The position numbers were made by a program, and so were the translations under genes. 64,000 nucleotides of DNA from Roseiarcus sp963772555 (lineage in GTDB: Bacteria > Pseudomonadota > Alphaproteobacteria > Rhizobiales > Beijerinckiaceae), in contig CAVYXQ010000029.1 of assembly GCA_963772555.1 (NCBI GenBank), positions 62,001-126,000 of the forward strand, read 5' to 3'. Below are positions 61,985 through 64,000 of the stretch, one piece after another. The notes beneath the pieces are model-generated. The model was not told where the DNA came from. It was given only the letters and a program-made list of their open reading frames with translations, and did not search any database. The stretch's first letter is position 1, and every line of letters starts with the position of its first letter.

Positions 61985-63082
61985 TCACGTCATCCTCTGC
62001 ATGAATCGACTGACCGCCTTGAGCAGCAGGGTAAGGAACACAATGATGATGACGAGGTAGACCTCCGCCACCATCGTCGCATAGCCGACGTTCGAGCGGT
62101 CGCGGTACTCGCGGTAGACGAAGCTCGAGATCGTGTCGGTCGCTCCGCCCGGCCCGCCCGCGGTGACGTTGATGACGATGTCGGCGAGCTTCAATTCGAA
62201 AATGATGCGGAGCAGAATCGCGGTCACGCTGACCGGCAACATCAGCGGGAAGGTGATCTCCCAAAACGTCTGCCAGCCGTTCGCGCCGTCGACCTTGGCG
62301 GCCTCCTTGACATCGAGCGGCAGCGCCTGCAGCCCTGCGAGCAACAGGATCACCATGAAGGGGATCCAAACCCAGCTGTCCATCGCGATGATGCTGGTGC
62401 GGGCGATCCAGGGATCGGTGAAGAAGGCGGGGTCCTGCCATCCCAGGGTCCTCAGGAAGGCGGCGAGCGGCCCGAACCGGTTTTCCATGATCGATTTGCC
62501 GACCATCCAGCTGACCGCCACCGGGCTCAGCATGAAGGGCAACATGAAGGCGACGCGGAAGAACTTGCGGGAGCGGATGTCGGCGTTCAGCAGCAACGCG
62601 AGGCCGAAGGCGATGACGTACTGGACAGCCACCGTGGCGACATAGAACACCATGTTGCCGAGCGCGTTCCAGAAATAGGGGTCGGCCCACAAGGTGCGCA
62701 GATTTCCGAGCCCGTTGAAATGATGGCCCGTCTCCGCGTTGAGGTTCCAGTCCGTGAAGGCGATGTAGAGGCCGAACAGCGTCGGAAAGATCACCATCGC
62801 GCCGGTGAACAGAAGCGCCGGCAGGACGAACAGCCGCTGTCGCCCGACGTCGCCGTATTCGAGAACCTGGCTGACCCCGAGCGTGACGCTCCAGACGAGG
62901 AAGGCGTAGAGCGTCGGGCGCCAGTTGGCGAAGCCCATCGACACGAGGCCGAGCGCGTGCGCAAACTGGAGCCCGGCGACGATGACAAGCAACGCCGAGG
63001 CCAGCCGGAACAGCCATCGTCCGAGGGGCGGCTGGCCGGGCAGCACATCTTCGTGCGCCGTTTCAAGCTTCCCGCCAGTCAC
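61985..63082 (-). CDS. Sugar ABC transporter permease, MalF-type (CUT1)
   Basis: The 365-residue MalF-like permease has eight hydrophobic segments, with a two-helix N-terminal extension (WLFRLASALLVIVAGLQFAH and ANWRPTLYAFLVWSVTL) before the six core helices. The EAA loop reads DVKEAAKVDGANGWQTFWEI with TFPLMLPVS. The start is a GTG at 63082 (TGGKLETAHEDVLPG); the upstream frame to 63115 lacks conservation. It sits between the binding-protein gene and the MalG-type gene. Confidence 0.9.
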   Translation of the reverse strand: MTGGKLETAHEDVLPGQPPLGRWLFRLASALLVIVAGLQFAHALGLVSMGFANWRPTLYAFLVWSVTLGVSQVLEYGDVGRQRLFVLPALLFTGAMVIFPTLFGLYIAFTDWNLNAETGHHFNGLGNLRTLWADPYFWNALGNMVFYVATVAVQYVIAFGLALLLNADIRSRKFFRVAFMLPFMLSPVAVSWMVGKSIMENRFGPLAAFLRTLGWQDPAFFTDPWIARTSIIAMDSWVWIPFMVILLLAGLQALPLDVKEAAKVDGANGWQTFWEITFPLMLPVSVTAILLRIIFELKLADIVINVTAGGPGGATDTISSFVYREYRDRSNVGYATMVAEVYLVIIIVFLTLLLKAVSRFMQRMT

Positions 63083-63197
63083 AGCTTCATGTCCGTCTCG
63101 GCGATCATGATGCAAGCAACCGCCGCTTCAGGCCCGGTTCCGTCCGCGGCGAGTCGCGCCGCGGTCGGAACGAAGATCACGAAGCGGGCCGAAGCGC

Positions 63198-64000
63198 TCA
63201 GGTCAGGCCCATCGCGATGCGATAGTACTTGACTTGGTTTTCGCGCCCGAGCTTGTCGGTCAGTTTCTCCCAAGCCGCCGCGACGTTGTCTGCGCCCTGC
63301 TGCGCGGTCTCCTTGCCGGCGAACACTCTCTGCAACTCGTCTTCCGCAATGCTGTAATACTGGAAGATGCCGGGGATGCGCGGCTCGATCGCGGAATTCG
63401 GATGGTTGTAGGAGGTCGACTGGGAGTCCATGTACGATCCGATATACTTCTTGTCGTAACCGGCGAGCGCCCACAGGTCGAGGTTGGTGTGGCTCTTACG
63501 GTACGGCTGGAAGCCCGAGGGGTAGGCCGCGGTCCACATCGACAGGTCCTTGCCGCCGAGATGCGCCGCCGCGCTCCACGCCGCCTTGTGGCGCTTCGGG
63601 TCGCCGTCGACGCCCTTCATCACATAGATGCCCCAGCCGAGATAGGCCATGTTGGGCGCGATGTTCGGGCCGGTCGGCAGCTTCTCCCACTGCTTCTTCC
63701 TGAAGTTGTAGACGTCGTCCGACGCCGGCAGGATGTCGAAGTCGAGCACATCGCCGATCGTCGCGGTGTCGCTGGTCTTCGCCACGGTGCCGATGTCGCC
63801 CCACCACTCGAGCAGCGCACCGGTGCCGGTGAGAAACTGCTGAAAGGCCGTGGTTCCCGGATCGGCATTGATCTGGTCGGCCGGCTCATAGGGCAGCGAC
63901 GTCCACGATGTCCTGGATCGCGCGCACGAAGGCCGGGTTGTTGACCTGCGGCTTCATATTCTCGTCGAACAGCCAGTTCTTCTCGCCCGGGTACTTCGCG
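63198..64000 (-). CDS. Extracellular sugar-binding protein, C-terminal part (cut by window edge, frameshift)
   Basis: The 5' end lies beyond 64000. The visible protein reads AKYPGEKNWLFDENMKPQVN, NPAFVRAIQDIV and then, after a frame break near 63891, YEPADQINADPGTTAFQQFL, TGTGALLEWWGDIGTV, AYLGWGIYVMKGVDGDPKRH and HPNSAIEPRIPGIFQYYSIA. One base too many in a GGG run (63891-63893) explains the break. These are features of CUT1 binding proteins (MalE-like, GDIGTV and the C-terminal LGRENQVKYYRIAMGLT). It feeds the MalF and MalG permeases encoded next. Confidence 0.85.

Noticed and set aside
61838..63232. 464-codon plus-strand open frame
   Set aside because: It is antisense to the MalF/MalG permeases and of low complexity.
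1..64000. tRNA, rRNA, CRISPR arrays, integrases or transposases
   Set aside because: No cloverleaf, rRNA stretch, spaced repeat array or DDE/tyrosine recombinase protein was recognised anywhere in the window.

Overview
The window reads as chromosomal DNA of a GC-rich alphaproteobacterium, probably of the order Hyphomicrobiales (Rhizobiales). The family content points there: DUF3141, DUF2252 and DUF2092 proteins, small GxCxSxxCC-tail and RPLTP proteins, a NarL-type two-component system, an MlaEFD operon with a STAS-fused permease, and many CUT1/CUT2 sugar ABC transporters. The species cannot be named from this sequence. No rRNA, tRNA, CRISPR array, phage gene or complete insertion sequence was seen.

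Layout. (1) 0-17 kb, mostly minus strand, is an accessory envelope and stress block. It holds a partial DUF1622 gene, a duplicated hypothetical/cysteine-rich gene pair (copy A 324-1157, copy B 10456-11110), DUF2252, a FabI-Pta-DUF3141 operon, an HlyD-like protein with an extra C-terminal domain, and an OmpA-DUF2092 fusion with a coupled small gene. It also holds four or five tiny secreted or membrane proteins and a kinase/NarL-regulator pair next to a divergent stand-alone receiver. Near-identical palindromic sites lie at both ends of the two-component locus. (2) 17-25 kb is housekeeping-like: AlkB-type oxygenase, acyl-CoA ligase, chromate transporter, glycosyltransferase/LpxH-like pair, SDR and VOC proteins. 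(3) 25-31 kb holds an XRE-cupin regulator and a complete MlaE-MlaF-MlaD-lipoprotein operon. (4) 31-37 kb holds an oxygenase, transaldolase, small proteins, a TetR regulator with two palindromic operators, a YfcG-like GST and a luciferase-like monooxygenase. (5) 38-64 kb is a sugar-acid and sugar catabolic island.

The island carries an aldo/keto reductase, a COG3618 lactonase-type amidohydrolase, an enolase-superfamily dehydratase, several SDRs, a 2-hydroxyacid dehydrogenase and an L-rhamnose-type mutarotase. This set matches the logic of a non-phosphorylating L-fucose/L-rhamnose pathway (lactone to aldonate to 2-keto-3-deoxy acid), fed by a CUT2 ABC transporter (48.2-52.8 kb). A second operon (57.5-64 kb) combines an FGGY kinase, an M42 hydrolase, a BtpA/SgcQ protein and a CUT1 transporter. 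Two genes in the island are true remnants: an SDR at 45.9 kb and a CUT2 ATPase at 57.1 kb.

A striking feature is about ten single-base frameshifts inside otherwise conserved genes, nearly all in 2-5 base homopolymers. They are either a sequencing or assembly artefact or real decay. Each is noted at its gene, and reading across it restores a normal family protein.
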